From contig NZ_JAHLZY020000001.1 in NCBI RefSeq assembly GCF_018967865.2, forward strand, positions 372,001-436,000: 64,000 nucleotides of DNA, in the 5' to 3' direction. This stretch comes from Hymenobacter siberiensis. GTDB taxonomy: Bacteria; Bacteroidota; Bacteroidia; Cytophagales; Hymenobacteraceae. The position numbers and the translations under genes are program-made. A model generated the notes under the pieces. The model did no database searches and was not told the DNA's origin. It saw only the letters and a list, made by a program, of their open reading frames with translations. Below are positions 42,475 to 50,643 of this stretch, in pieces (position 1 is the stretch's first letter; every line of letters starts with the position of its first letter).

Positions 42475-42840
42475 TTAGCGCTGGATTTGGTGGCCGTTAT
42501 CGGCCGTATCTGCCTGGCCCGATTTGCCGGCATTATTCATCTTGCCGCGCTTGCGCATGCCTTCCTCAGCGTTGGCCGACATGGCCGCCTCGGCCGCCGG
42601 ATGTGCTTCGGCATTCTCTGCGGTTTCGCCTTTAGCGGCCTTGATGAGCGGCGAATCGGCGTTTTCGATGGAGGCGTTCGGCACCGATTTGTCAAAGTTT
42701 TCGGTATCGCGGGTGCCGGGGGCTACCAGGTCGACCGATACTTTTTCGTCGGGGCGCCAGTCGGAGGGCTCGCTGCTGCAGGAGGTAAGGGCCAAAGTAG
42801 CGGCGGAAACGGCCAGCAACAGGGTGGAGGTCAATTTCAT
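42475..42840 (-). CDS. Small lipoprotein, function unknown
   Basis: 121 residues. The signal peptide ends in lipobox LALTS-C (SCSSEPSDWRPDEKV). The mature part is hydrophilic: Ala, Glu and Asn-rich, with ENFDKSVPNASIENAD, and ends DNGHQIQR. No domain was recognised. It lies 28 bp behind the YcxB-like gene end on the same strand and may be co-transcribed. Confidence 0.7.
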   Translation of the reverse strand: MKLTSTLLLAVSAATLALTSCSSEPSDWRPDEKVSVDLVAPGTRDTENFDKSVPNASIENADSPLIKAAKGETAENAEAHPAAEAAMSANAEEGMRKRGKMNNAGKSGQADTADNGHQIQR

Positions 42841-42867
42841 CGAAGTAAAATTAGCAGGGGTTGGAAT

Positions 42868-43500
42868 TTATACGGTAGCTGCGCCGGCCTCGGCTGGCAA
42901 CAGGTTTTTGCGGCGCAACATCGATTCAAACAATCGACGGTCGTTATCGGCGTTGAAAATTTTGAAAGGCAAATGTAAAAACACCGGCACATCGAACGTG
43001 CGCGCCAGCCACAGGCGCCAGGCAGCTATGCCCTCCGGCGGCGTGCCGGGCTTGAGGTACAATACGTACGCATCAACATCGCGGCGCACGCGGCCAATCA
43101 TGTCCCAGGTCAGCTGCATGGCTTTGCCTTCTTTGTCGGGGCCCACGCGCAGCAACAACTGCTTGTTGTCTATCTCAAACGCCATGCGCTCAAACAGGGG
43201 CTTGCTCTGCTCCATCTGGGTCACGCCCGTTACCTGCGCCGAGCGGAACAGCACGAACAGGATGGTGAGCACCACGGCCAGCACAATCCACCACCAGGAG
43301 TGCACAAAAATGGCCGGCAGCAGCCCCAGCGCAAACGGAATAAGGGCGTACACCCAGTCTTTTTTCCACACTTCGCCCATCACCATCTTGGTGTAGGTGT
43401 CGGTGGTGAGCTGGGTTTTCTTGGTGCGAATGGCCAGCGACGGAGCCTGCTGGGACTGGCGGAAGCCGCCGCCGCCGCCGCGTTGATTTGGTTGGTTCAC
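42868..43500 (-). CDS. YcxB-like membrane protein
   Basis: 210 residues from a GTG at 43500 (NQPNQRGGGGGFRQSQQ); the longer frame to 43602 runs through a palindrome. Two TM helices (YALIPFALGLLPAIFVHSW and WIVLAVVLTILFVLF) are followed by a soluble domain with FEIDNKQLLLRVG and MQLTWDMIGRVRRDVDAYVLYLKPG, which resembles the YcxB C-terminal domain. Function not known. Confidence 0.65.
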   Translation of the reverse strand: MNQPNQRGGGGGFRQSQQAPSLAIRTKKTQLTTDTYTKMVMGEVWKKDWVYALIPFALGLLPAIFVHSWWWIVLAVVLTILFVLFRSAQVTGVTQMEQSKPLFERMAFEIDNKQLLLRVGPDKEGKAMQLTWDMIGRVRRDVDAYVLYLKPGTPPEGIAAWRLWLARTFDVPVFLHLPFKIFNADNDRRLFESMLRRKNLLPAEAGAATV

Positions 43501-43509
43501 GGGAGTAAT

Positions 43510-43614
43510 GTGAAAATGTAGTGATGTGTTGAAATGTGAGAATGTATCGGCTGCAAAGAGGTGGAATGGTCTACAGTGCAGCACATTTCCACATCCGCAC
43601 ATTCTTCACATTCT
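43510..43614. repeat. Imperfect intergenic palindrome (AATGTG-rich), family F
   Basis: Left arm 43510-43545 and right arm 43583-43614 are imperfect complements built from AATGTG/CACATT steps. It fills the space between nadC and the YcxB-like gene. Confidence 0.65.
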
Positions 43615-43616
43615 TT

Positions 43617-44489
43617 TTAATATGCTTTCAGGCTCAAATCCAGGCTTTTGACGGAGTGCGTGAGGGCCCCCACCGAAATGTAGTCGACCCCGGTGCGGGC
43701 TACTTCGGCAATGGTTTTTTCGGTGATGCCGCCGCTGGCTTCCGTGGGAAAGCGGCCGGCGATGAGCTCCACGGCTTCACGCAGCTGCTCGGGGGGCATG
43801 TTGTCGAGCATAATGCGGTCGATGCTGCCCGCGTCCAGCGCCTGCTGCACTTCATCGAGCGAGCGGGTTTCGATTTCGATGGGCAGCTGCCGGCCGGTTT
43901 GCGTGAGGTAGGCGTGCGTGGCCGCAATGGCCTGCGCAATGCCGCCCGCGTAATCGACGTGGTTATCCTTGAGAATAATCATGTCGAACAGGCCGTAGCG
44001 GTGGTTCACGCCGCCGCCAATCAGCACGGCCCACTTTTCGCAGAGGCGGAAATTGGGCGTGGTCTTGCGCGTGTCGAGCAGCCGGGCATGAGTGCCGACC
44101 AGCAGCGTATTGAGGTGCGCGGTGTAGGTGGCAATGCCGCTCATACGCTGCATGCAGTTGAGCACCAGGCGCTCGGCGGTGAGGATGCTGCGGGCCGGGC
44201 CTTCCACGGTGAAGGCGATGTCGCCGTGCTTCACCAGGTCGCCGTCGGCGAGTAGGGGCGTCATCGTCAGCGAGGTATCTACTTCCGCAAAAATGAGCGG
44301 GGCTAGGGCCATGCCGGCCAGCATGCCTTCGCCCTTCACCAGTAAGTGGGCGCGGTTGCGCGCGGCGGCCGGAATGGAAGCCAGGGCCGAATGGTCACCG
44401 TCGCCCACATCCTCGGCCAAAGCCGTGCGGATGAAGGTGGTCAGCGCCTCGGGCGTGAGATAGGAATAGGGAGCAGAGATAGTTTGCAC
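43617..44489 (-). CDS. nadC: Nicotinate-nucleotide diphosphorylase (carboxylating)
   Basis: 290 residues. NadC converts quinolinate to nicotinate mononucleotide in NAD synthesis. Motifs: EDVGDGDHSAL, LNCMQRMSGIATYT, DTRKTTPNFRLCEKWAVLIGGGVNHRYGLFDMIILKDNHV (in pieces) and EIETRSLDEVQQAL. The frame is open to 44594, but a TAnnTTTG promoter lies at 44494-44501 with GTG 4 nt beyond it, so I place the start at GTG 44489 (VQTISAPYSYLTPEAL). That gives the usual family length. Confidence 0.93.
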   Translation of the reverse strand: MQTISAPYSYLTPEALTTFIRTALAEDVGDGDHSALASIPAAARNRAHLLVKGEGMLAGMALAPLIFAEVDTSLTMTPLLADGDLVKHGDIAFTVEGPARSILTAERLVLNCMQRMSGIATYTAHLNTLLVGTHARLLDTRKTTPNFRLCEKWAVLIGGGVNHRYGLFDMIILKDNHVDYAGGIAQAIAATHAYLTQTGRQLPIEIETRSLDEVQQALDAGSIDRIMLDNMPPEQLREAVELIAGRFPTEASGGITEKTIAEVARTGVDYISVGALTHSVKSLDLSLKAY

Positions 44490-44493
44490 GGCG

Positions 44494-44501
44494 CAAAGGT
44501 A
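44494..44501 (-). promoter_or_regulatory. TAnnTTTG promoter element, 4 nt before the nadC start codon
   Basis: TACCTTTG on the minus strand followed by CGCC and then GTG. A transcript from here would be almost leaderless. Confidence 0.6.
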
Positions 44502-44530
44502 CGGCCCTTGCGGCGGTGGCGAAAGCCCAC

Positions 44531-44560
44531 AAAAAAGCCCCAACCTGTGGGGGTTGGGGC
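44531..44560 (-). terminator. Terminator of the DUF4783 gene
   Basis: On the minus strand: GCCCCAACC, short loop, GGTTGGGGC, then six T. It lies just after the stop at 44566. Confidence 0.85.
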
Positions 44561-44565
44561 TCAGC

Positions 44566-44967
44566 TTATTCTTTCGTGAAATCCAGCGTGTCAATCACCG
44601 GTGCGCCGCGCGAGGGCTTGAGCTTCACAAAGACGCGGTAGGTACCGTTGCGGCCCGCATAGCGGCCAATGGCGTACTGAATGTGCTCCTGGCTTTCGCC
44701 CTGATGAATAAACTCGAAGCTGCTGGGAGCATTTTTGCCGAAAAAATCTTTGATGACAATTTCGGCCTGCGTAGCGTTGTACCCCTGCTTGTCGCCATCG
44801 AAACCAATTTCAACGGTAGCGGCAAAATATTGCGACAGCTCGCGGGAAGACCCGTTGCGCAACGCTGACCGAACGGCTCCGAGGTTATCGGCCTGCGCGT
44901 GAGCCGCCACAGAGCCGAGCAGGAACAGCCATCCGATGAATAGAGTCCTAATTAAATAGCGTTTCAT
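44566..44967 (-). CDS. DUF4783 family exported protein
   Basis: 133 residues from ATG 44967 (MKRYLIRTLFIGWLFLLGSV), signal peptide ending AAHAQA. The body (LGAVRSALRNGSSRELSQYF, TQAEIVIKDFFGKNAPSSFEF, HIQYAIGRYAGRNGTYRVFVKLKP) matches the NTF2-like DUF4783 domain that is common in Bacteroidota and often sits next to nadC, as here. Function unknown. Confidence 0.85.
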   Translation of the reverse strand: MKRYLIRTLFIGWLFLLGSVAAHAQADNLGAVRSALRNGSSRELSQYFAATVEIGFDGDKQGYNATQAEIVIKDFFGKNAPSSFEFIHQGESQEHIQYAIGRYAGRNGTYRVFVKLKPSRGAPVIDTLDFTKE

Positions 44968-45126
44968 TATAAGGGTAATAAGTGCGTCATACGCGAAAAG
45001 AGTTAAGCGAAAATGGTGCCAGTAAGTGTTAAAAGGGGAGAAGCAGGCCGGCAAACGGCTGAAAAGAACCCGGATTTAAAGCGGGCACGAAGGTAGAAAA
45101 TTTCAACCAGAGGCGCGGGGCCGCCG

Positions 45127-45134
45127 TATCTTTG
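45127..45134 (+). promoter_or_regulatory. TAnnTTTG promoter element, 4 nt before the gpmI start codon
   Basis: TATCTTTG, then CAGC, then ATG 45139. The spacing is the same as for nadC; the message would be nearly leaderless. Confidence 0.65.
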
Positions 45135-45138
45135 CAGC

Positions 45139-46683
45139 ATGAGTAAGCAGGTATTATTGGTAATTCTGGATGGATGGGGTATTGCCCCGAATACGGCAGT
45201 TTCGGCAGTAGATGCGGCTAGTACGCCGTTCTTTCACGAGCTGTTGCAACGCTTCCCGCACAGTACGCTGCAAGCCTCGGGCGAAGCCGTGGGCCTGCCC
45301 GAGGGGCAGATGGGCAACTCCGAAGTGGGCCATATGAACATCGGGGCCGGCCGCGTGGTGAACCAGGAGCTGGTACGCATCGGTAAGTCCATCCGGGAGC
45401 GCAAGCTGGGCCAGATGCCCGCGCTGGTAAAAGCCTTTGAGTATGCCATTGCCAATGATAAGCCCCTGCACCTGATTGGTTTGCTTTCTGATGGCGGCGT
45501 GCATTCGCACATCGACCATGTGAAGGCGCTCTGCACCGTTGCCCACGAGGCGGGTGTACGGCGCGTGTTCGTGCATGCCTTCACCGATGGCCGCGACACC
45601 GACCCCAAGAGTGGTGTGCGCTTCGTGAATGAGCTGGAAGAGTCGATAGTGCGCAGCGGGGCCAAAATCGCCTCGGTGGTGGGCCGCTACTACGCCATGG
45701 ACCGCGACCGCCGCTGGGAGCGCGTGAAGGTGGCCTACGACTTGCTGGTGAACGGCATCGGCACGCCCTCGCAAAACTTGATTCAAACCATTCAGGAGCA
45801 GTACAAGGACGGCGTGACGGATGAGTTCCTGAAGCCCATCGTGAAGACCGGGGCCGATGGCCAGCCGCTGGCCACCATTGAGGACGGCGACGTGGTGCTG
45901 TGCTTCAACTTCCGCACCGACCGGGGCCGCGAAATCACGGAAGTGCTGACACAGCAGGATATGAACGCCTTCCAGATGCAGCGCCTCAACCTGCATTATC
46001 TCACCCTCACCAACTACGACGACACCTTTGTGGGCGTGACGCCCATTTTTGAGAAGGACAACCTGAACAACACGCTGGGTGAAGTGCTGGCTGCGCACGG
46101 CAAAACCCAGATTCGCATTGCCGAAACTGAGAAGTATCCGCACGTCACGTTCTTTTTCTCGGGTGGCCGGGAGAATGAATTTGCCGGCGAAACGCGAATC
46201 CTGCGGGCCTCGCCCAAAGTGGCGACCTACGACCTGCAGCCCGAGATGAGCGCCGCCGAGCTGCGCGACGCCCTGATACCGGAGCTGCAGGCCAAGTCGG
46301 CCGATTTCGTGGTGCTGAACTTCGCCAACCCCGACATGGTGGGCCACACCGGCGTGTTCGAGGCCGTGGTGAAAGCCGTGGAAACGACCGATGCCTGCGC
46401 CCGCGCCGTGGTAGAAGCGGCCCTGGAGGCCGGCTACGCCAGCATCATCATTGCCGACCACGGCAATGCCGAGTTCATGCGCAACGCCGACGGCTCGCCC
46501 AACACCGCCCACACCACCAACCTGGTGCCCTGCATTCTGGCCGACAGCGACTACCACGGCACCCTGGCCGATGGCAAGCTCGGCGACCTGGCTCCCACCA
46601 TTCTGGAGCTGATGGGCGTGCCCAAGCCGGCCGAGATGACGGGCCTGAGCATGCTGCGGCCCAACACTCCTGCGAATGCGTAA
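45139..46683 (+). CDS. gpmI: 2,3-bisphosphoglycerate-independent phosphoglycerate mutase
   Basis: 514 residues, the normal length. It interconverts 3- and 2-phosphoglycerate in glycolysis. The N-terminal metal site is LLVILDGWGI; the phosphorylated Ser lies in GQMGNSEVGHMNIGAGR. Further motifs: HAFTDGRDT, GRYYAMDRDRRWER, NFANPDMVGHTG and IIADHGNAE, which hold the Mn2+ ligands. The end overlaps the next gene by 8 bp. Confidence 0.97.
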   Translation: MSKQVLLVILDGWGIAPNTAVSAVDAASTPFFHELLQRFPHSTLQASGEAVGLPEGQMGNSEVGHMNIGAGRVVNQELVRIGKSIRERKLGQMPALVKAFEYAIANDKPLHLIGLLSDGGVHSHIDHVKALCTVAHEAGVRRVFVHAFTDGRDTDPKSGVRFVNELEESIVRSGAKIASVVGRYYAMDRDRRWERVKVAYDLLVNGIGTPSQNLIQTIQEQYKDGVTDEFLKPIVKTGADGQPLATIEDGDVVLCFNFRTDRGREITEVLTQQDMNAFQMQRLNLHYLTLTNYDDTFVGVTPIFEKDNLNNTLGEVLAAHGKTQIRIAETEKYPHVTFFFSGGRENEFAGETRILRASPKVATYDLQPEMSAAELRDALIPELQAKSADFVVLNFANPDMVGHTGVFEAVVKAVETTDACARAVVEAALEAGYASIIIADHGNAEFMRNADGSPNTAHTTNLVPCILADSDYHGTLADGKLGDLAPTILELMGVPKPAEMTGLSMLRPNTPANA

Positions 46684-47257
46684 GCGCGGCCTGGTAATAG
46701 GCGGGTGGGCTACGGGCGTAGTGCTGCTGGCCGGCTGTGGCGATGCCGGCCCGGCCGCGCCCGCTGCCCGCCAGCCGCTGTACTTCGATGTGAAAGGCCT
46801 GCTCACGCAGCAGGTAGCGCAGCTGGAGAAGCGCCATGCGGCCGTGACCAAGCACGTAAGCCTGCGCGGCAACGCGCCCGAAACTGTGCGCGTGCCCGCC
46901 GTGAAATGGAATGACGAGCTCCAGATTTTCTTCCAGGCTGATATCAACAAAGCCGCCCTGCGCGGGGCCTATGCCGTCGACTCGGTGGCGCTTCCCGATG
47001 GACGCCTGCGCCGCACCTACACGCGCCGGCCGGGCCAGCCCAACGCGCCCGTGGCCAGCCTGACAGTGGTGCAGCAAGGCGCGGTACCGCAGGAAATCGC
47101 GGCTACCATTATCCAGAACAACCCGCTATTTTCGGCGCAAAAGCAGCTGCGCGTGCAGCTGGAAAACGGCCAGCTGCGCACCTACAAAGTGGTGGGAACC
47201 CAGAAGCTGGTGCTGTTCGACACGCTGCACTATTCGGCGGCCGGGCGGGTGGAGTAG
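46676..47257 (+). CDS. Lipoprotein, function unknown
   Basis: 193 residues. Signal peptide with lipobox VLLAG-C (GCGDAGPAAPAARQ). The body (YFDVKGLLTQQVAQLEKRHA, KHVSLRGNAPETVRV, DINKAALRGAYAVDS, IIQNNPLFSAQKQLRVQLE) looks like a compact beta-rich periplasmic domain found in other Bacteroidota lipoproteins of unknown function. It overlaps gpmI by 8 bp, so translation is probably coupled. Confidence 0.78.
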   Translation: MRKRGLVIGGWATGVVLLAGCGDAGPAAPAARQPLYFDVKGLLTQQVAQLEKRHAAVTKHVSLRGNAPETVRVPAVKWNDELQIFFQADINKAALRGAYAVDSVALPDGRLRRTYTRRPGQPNAPVASLTVVQQGAVPQEIAATIIQNNPLFSAQKQLRVQLENGQLRTYKVVGTQKLVLFDTLHYSAAGRVE

Positions 47258-47286
47258 TTTCCAGGGTGGTGCATCGGGCCGGATAG

Positions 47287-47370
47287 TAGCGCGAACTCTG
47301 TAGTTCGCGTTTTCGTGCCATTCGAACGGCTTTTAGCGGCGCGGGGACGCGAACTACAAAGTTCGCGCTA
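47287..47370. repeat. Intergenic palindrome, family G
   Basis: 24-bp arms (47287-47310 and 47347-47370) with one mismatch: TAGCGCGAACTCTGTAGTTC and complement. It lies between convergent genes (stops 47257 and 47399) and could end transcription from both sides. Confidence 0.85.
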
Positions 47371-47398
47371 CGGCTAGAATAACCTGATTCAACGGCGC

Positions 47399-48955
47399 TT
47401 ACTTGTGCTCGTAGGCCCCCAGGCTGGGGAATGTCAGGTTGCGCGGCAGGTTGATGAGGTCGCGAGGGGGCGTGGTAGAGCCAATGGCTTTGGCGCGGCG
47501 GGGCGCGGTAGCCGGCGAGGTGGCTTGCAGGGTGTAATCGGGCCGGCTGCTGCTGAGCGACGTGCGGACAAACAGCGGGTCGATGTTGACGATATTGAAG
47601 CGGGTGGGAAAGGCCAGACCGGGGGTGCCGGTAGCGTCCGAAGCAGCGCCGTACTCCTTGGTACGCAGCAGCGAATTCAGGATGCTGAACGTAAACGTGG
47701 GGTCGCCGTTGTTCTGCAAATACAACTCATCCTCAAAAGAGCCCCACACGATGGAATTGCGAATGGTGACACTAGTTGGCAGTTTTGGCGGGGATTTCAG
47801 GGCGTCGTCTACGTTGGTGAACGTGAGGGAGGACGTTTCGCGCCGAAAGGCCGGCGTGTAGTTGGCAATGGTGCAGAAGTTCAAATCGTAGGAGCCGCCG
47901 ATGCCCACCATCGCATATTCGCCGCAGTTGGTGAAGAGGCAGTTGGTGGCCGCCACATCGCCGGAATAGCTGATGACGCCGCCGCCGGTACCGGGGTTTG
48001 CATTGGCAAATGACACATTCGACCCCGAGATATTGCGAAAAACGGTGTTATTCAGGGCCAGGGTGGGGTGGGGCGTCAGGCCGTCGCGGTTATAGAGCAG
48101 CGCGCCGAAAGTGGCGTTCTTGATTTCGGTATAGCGAATGCTGTTGTTGCGGCTGGTGCTGCTGAAAATAATGCCGCCCCACTGGCTGGGAATGTCGCCG
48201 TAGAACGGCTCCAGCCGGTCGCCCTGGAAGCGCACGATGTTGGCGTTGGTAGCCTTCACGGTATCGGTCGCGCCGGAGCCGGGCACGAAGTCGTCGTTCA
48301 CCCGCAGCGTGCCGTTCACCTGCAGATAGGAGCCGGCGTGGGCGTAAATGCGGGCACCTTTGGGAATAGTCAGCGTGACTCCCTGGCCCACCAGCACCCC
48401 GAATGAAACGGGAGCTTGGCCCGGCGTCAGCACCCGGTTGGCATTGATGATGACGTGGGGCTTGTCGGTGCGCCAGGTAGTGCTGGTGGTGACATAATCG
48501 GCGCGGTGGAAATAGGCATTTTGCCCGAAGGCCACCACCTTCACGTTCTGCTCGTTGCCGTTGGTGCGGAAATTCACTTGGTCTTCCAGCAGAAAGGGCT
48601 TGTCCTTGCCGTTGTCGCCGAGCACGGCGCGCACCAGCACCAGCAGGCTGTCGTTGCCCCGGATGGTAATGCCGCTGATGGTGGCGCCGGCATCGCCATT
48701 GATAATCAGCGAGTACGTGGAACCCAGCCTGCCGGCCAGGCTCACGTCGGTTTTCACCGCGCCGCTGTTGCGGTTGTACACCCACAGGCGCTTCGTCACC
48801 GTCTGGATGGTGGTGAATACCGTGTCAAACTTCACCGTGTCGGTGGCAAATGCCAGGCTACCGGATGTTTGCACCAAGTCTTCCTTCGGCTCGCAGCCGG
48901 GTAGGAAGGTGAGCAGGCAGCTCAGGACCAGAAACAGCGGGAAGAGGTGGCGCAT
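47399..48955 (-). CDS. Right-handed beta-helix lipoprotein
   Basis: 518 residues from ATG 48955 (MRHLFPLFLVLSCLLTFLPG), lipobox LTFLPG-C (CEPKEDLVQ). The N-terminal third has an Ig-like segment (LWVYNRNSGAVKTDVSLAG, GATISGITIRGNDSLLVLV). The remainder has parallel beta-helix rungs (GVTLTIPKGARIYAHAGSYL, WGGIIFSSTSRNNSIRYTEI, LALNNTVFRNISGSNVSF, AATNCLFTNCGEYAMVG) and ends SLGAYEHK. It probably binds glycans or other surface polymers; no catalytic residues were identified. Confidence 0.8.
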   Translation of the reverse strand: MRHLFPLFLVLSCLLTFLPGCEPKEDLVQTSGSLAFATDTVKFDTVFTTIQTVTKRLWVYNRNSGAVKTDVSLAGRLGSTYSLIINGDAGATISGITIRGNDSLLVLVRAVLGDNGKDKPFLLEDQVNFRTNGNEQNVKVVAFGQNAYFHRADYVTTSTTWRTDKPHVIINANRVLTPGQAPVSFGVLVGQGVTLTIPKGARIYAHAGSYLQVNGTLRVNDDFVPGSGATDTVKATNANIVRFQGDRLEPFYGDIPSQWGGIIFSSTSRNNSIRYTEIKNATFGALLYNRDGLTPHPTLALNNTVFRNISGSNVSFANANPGTGGGVISYSGDVAATNCLFTNCGEYAMVGIGGSYDLNFCTIANYTPAFRRETSSLTFTNVDDALKSPPKLPTSVTIRNSIVWGSFEDELYLQNNGDPTFTFSILNSLLRTKEYGAASDATGTPGLAFPTRFNIVNIDPLFVRTSLSSSRPDYTLQATSPATAPRRAKAIGSTTPPRDLINLPRNLTFPSLGAYEHK

Positions 48956-48972
48956 AGAAGGCGTTGGGCGGT

Positions 48973-49182
48973 CAACTCCCCTCCTTACCAAGGAGGGGAC
49001 GCGGCCGCGAAGCGGGCGCTGGGGTGGTTGGGGGCGTTGAACGCTGGGCGTTGGGAAATGAGTATGTTTAAGGAAGTGCGAGTGTGAAGGACGGTATTGT
49101 TCAACATCAGTCGTTCAACGCCCCCAATCACCCCCGTCTTTGCTTCGCAAAAACTCCCCTCCTTGGTAAGGAGGGGAGTTGG
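48973..49182. repeat. Long intergenic palindrome, family H
   Basis: Outer arms contain ACTCCCCTCCTTACCAAGG (48975 on) and its complement (49152-49181). Inner arms are GTGGTTGGGGGCGTTGAACG (49022-49041) and complement (49115-49136). Each outer arm also folds on itself. It fills most of the 266-bp space upstream of the beta-helix lipoprotein gene and after prfA. Confidence 0.8.
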
Positions 49183-49221
49183 TCGTTGGGGCAGTTCCCG
49201 CTCCTCACTTCCTGCTTCCAC

Positions 49222-50295
49222 TTATTTCGTCACGCCTTCCTGCAGGCGCTCGGCGCTTTCGGCAATGCGGAGCTGCTCTACGAAGTCGTCGACGTTGCCT
49301 TCCATCACGCTGGCCAGGTTATACACCGTGTAGCCGATGCGGTGGTCGGTGACGCGGCCCTGGGGGTAGTTGTAGGTGCGGATTTTATCGGAACGGTCGC
49401 CACCGCCAATCATGCTTTTGCGCACTAAGCCGTCGGCTTCGTTCTTCTTGGCTAGCTCCATGTCGTACACGCGGGAGCGGAGTACGGCAAGGGCTTTATC
49501 GAAGTTTTTGAGTTGCGATTTCTGGTCCTGGCACTGGGCCACGAGGCCGGAGGGCAAATGGGTGAGGCGCACGGCCGAGTACGTGGTGTTTACGGACTGG
49601 CCGCCGGGGCCGCTGGAGCAGAAATAGTCCTTGCGGATATCGCCCATGTTCAGCTCGATGTCGAACTCTTCGACTTCGGGAATAACCACGATGGAGGCCA
49701 CGCTGGTGTGAATACGGCCCTGGGTTTCGGTGGCCGGCACGCGCTGCACGCGGTGCACGCCACTTTCAAACTTGAGCTTGCCGTACACATCCTCGCCGCG
49801 CACGGCCACGATGATTTCCTTGTAGCCGCCGGCGGTGCCTTCCATGGCGTCGATGAGCTCCATTTTCCAGTTCTGCTTTTCGGCGAAGCGCATGTACATG
49901 CGCTGCAAATCGCCGGCAAACAGGGCGGCTTCGTCGCCGCCCGCGCCGGCCCGGATTTCCATGATGACGTCCTTGGAGTCATTCGGGTCCTTGGGCAGCA
50001 GCAGGTCTTTGATGAGCACTTCGAGGCGCTCCTGCTCGGGCATCAGCTCATCGAGCTCAGCCTTGGCCATTTCGCGGAAGTCCTGGTCTTTTTCGGTGGC
50101 CACGACTTCGCGGGCATTTTCGATGTTGCTGAGCACCTGCTGGTAGTTGCGGTACTGCGTCACAATCTTGCCCAGGTCCTTGTATTCCTTGTTCAGGGAT
50201 TTGTAGCGCTTCAGGTCCGACATCACGTCGGGCTGCATCAGCTCATCGTTGACGTTTTCGTAGCGCTGGTTGATGGCTTCTAGTTTATCGAGCAT
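49222..50295 (-). CDS. prfA: Peptide chain release factor 1
   Basis: 357 residues, the usual size. RF1 ends translation at UAA and UAG. The peptidyl-hydrolysis loop [22 protein letters not shown] (GGQ) lies near 225. The anticodon-like tripeptide region is preceded by [11 protein letters not shown]. The start ATG 50295 is preceded by a TAnnTTTG element 30 nt upstream. Confidence 0.97.
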   Translation of the reverse strand: MLDKLEAINQRYENVNDELMQPDVMSDLKRYKSLNKEYKDLGKIVTQYRNYQQVLSNIENAREVVATEKDQDFREMAKAELDELMPEQERLEVLIKDLLLPKDPNDSKDVIMEIRAGAGGDEAALFAGDLQRMYMRFAEKQNWKMELIDAMEGTAGGYKEIIVAVRGEDVYGKLKFESGVHRVQRVPATETQGRIHTSVASIVVIPEVEEFDIELNMGDIRKDYFCSSGPGGQSVNTTYSAVRLTHLPSGLVAQCQDQKSQLKNFDKALAVLRSRVYDMELAKKNEADGLVRKSMIGGGDRSDKIRTYNYPQGRVTDHRIGYTVYNLASVMEGNVDDFVEQLRIAESAERLQEGVTK

Positions 50296-50643
50296 CGGGT
50301 GTTCGGGAAATAATCAGATAGTGTGCAAAGATACGGATTCTAAACACCGCTATTCAGCACGTTGGTTCGCGGGATTTGACGGGAGAAGCCCATCGGCGGG
50401 CCGGTACCCCGAATAAACCGCAGAATGGATGCGGGAAATGGCCGTGCCGCGCCCTACATTGCGCCTGTCTGTTTGGGTGTGGCCGGGGCCGGGCAATGGA
50501 GTAGCAAGGCTATTCCGGCCCGGTTCTTACCCTACCAAACAGTTTTTTTACGCCCTTGGGCGTTTCCGCTCAAGCTTTCAAACTCTTCTGGTTTCGCACT
50601 TCCCACCCAAGCGGCACCGCAACTTCACTAACCAGAAACTGCA
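50296..50643. other. Divergent intergenic region between prfA and thrA
   Basis: 348 bp. It holds the prfA promoter at 50326-50333. The stretch before thrA has no riboswitch or leader peptide that I recognise. Short open frames (50425-50656) lack typical coding features. The thrA promoter was not identified. Confidence 0.5.
50326..50333 (-). promoter_or_regulatory. TAnnTTTG promoter element for prfA
   Basis: TATCTTTG on the minus strand, 30 nt before the start codon. Confidence 0.6.

Noticed and set aside
45154..46950. 598-codon minus-strand frame opposite gpmI
   Set aside because: gpmI is unmistakable on the plus strand; the antisense product has no recognisable domain.
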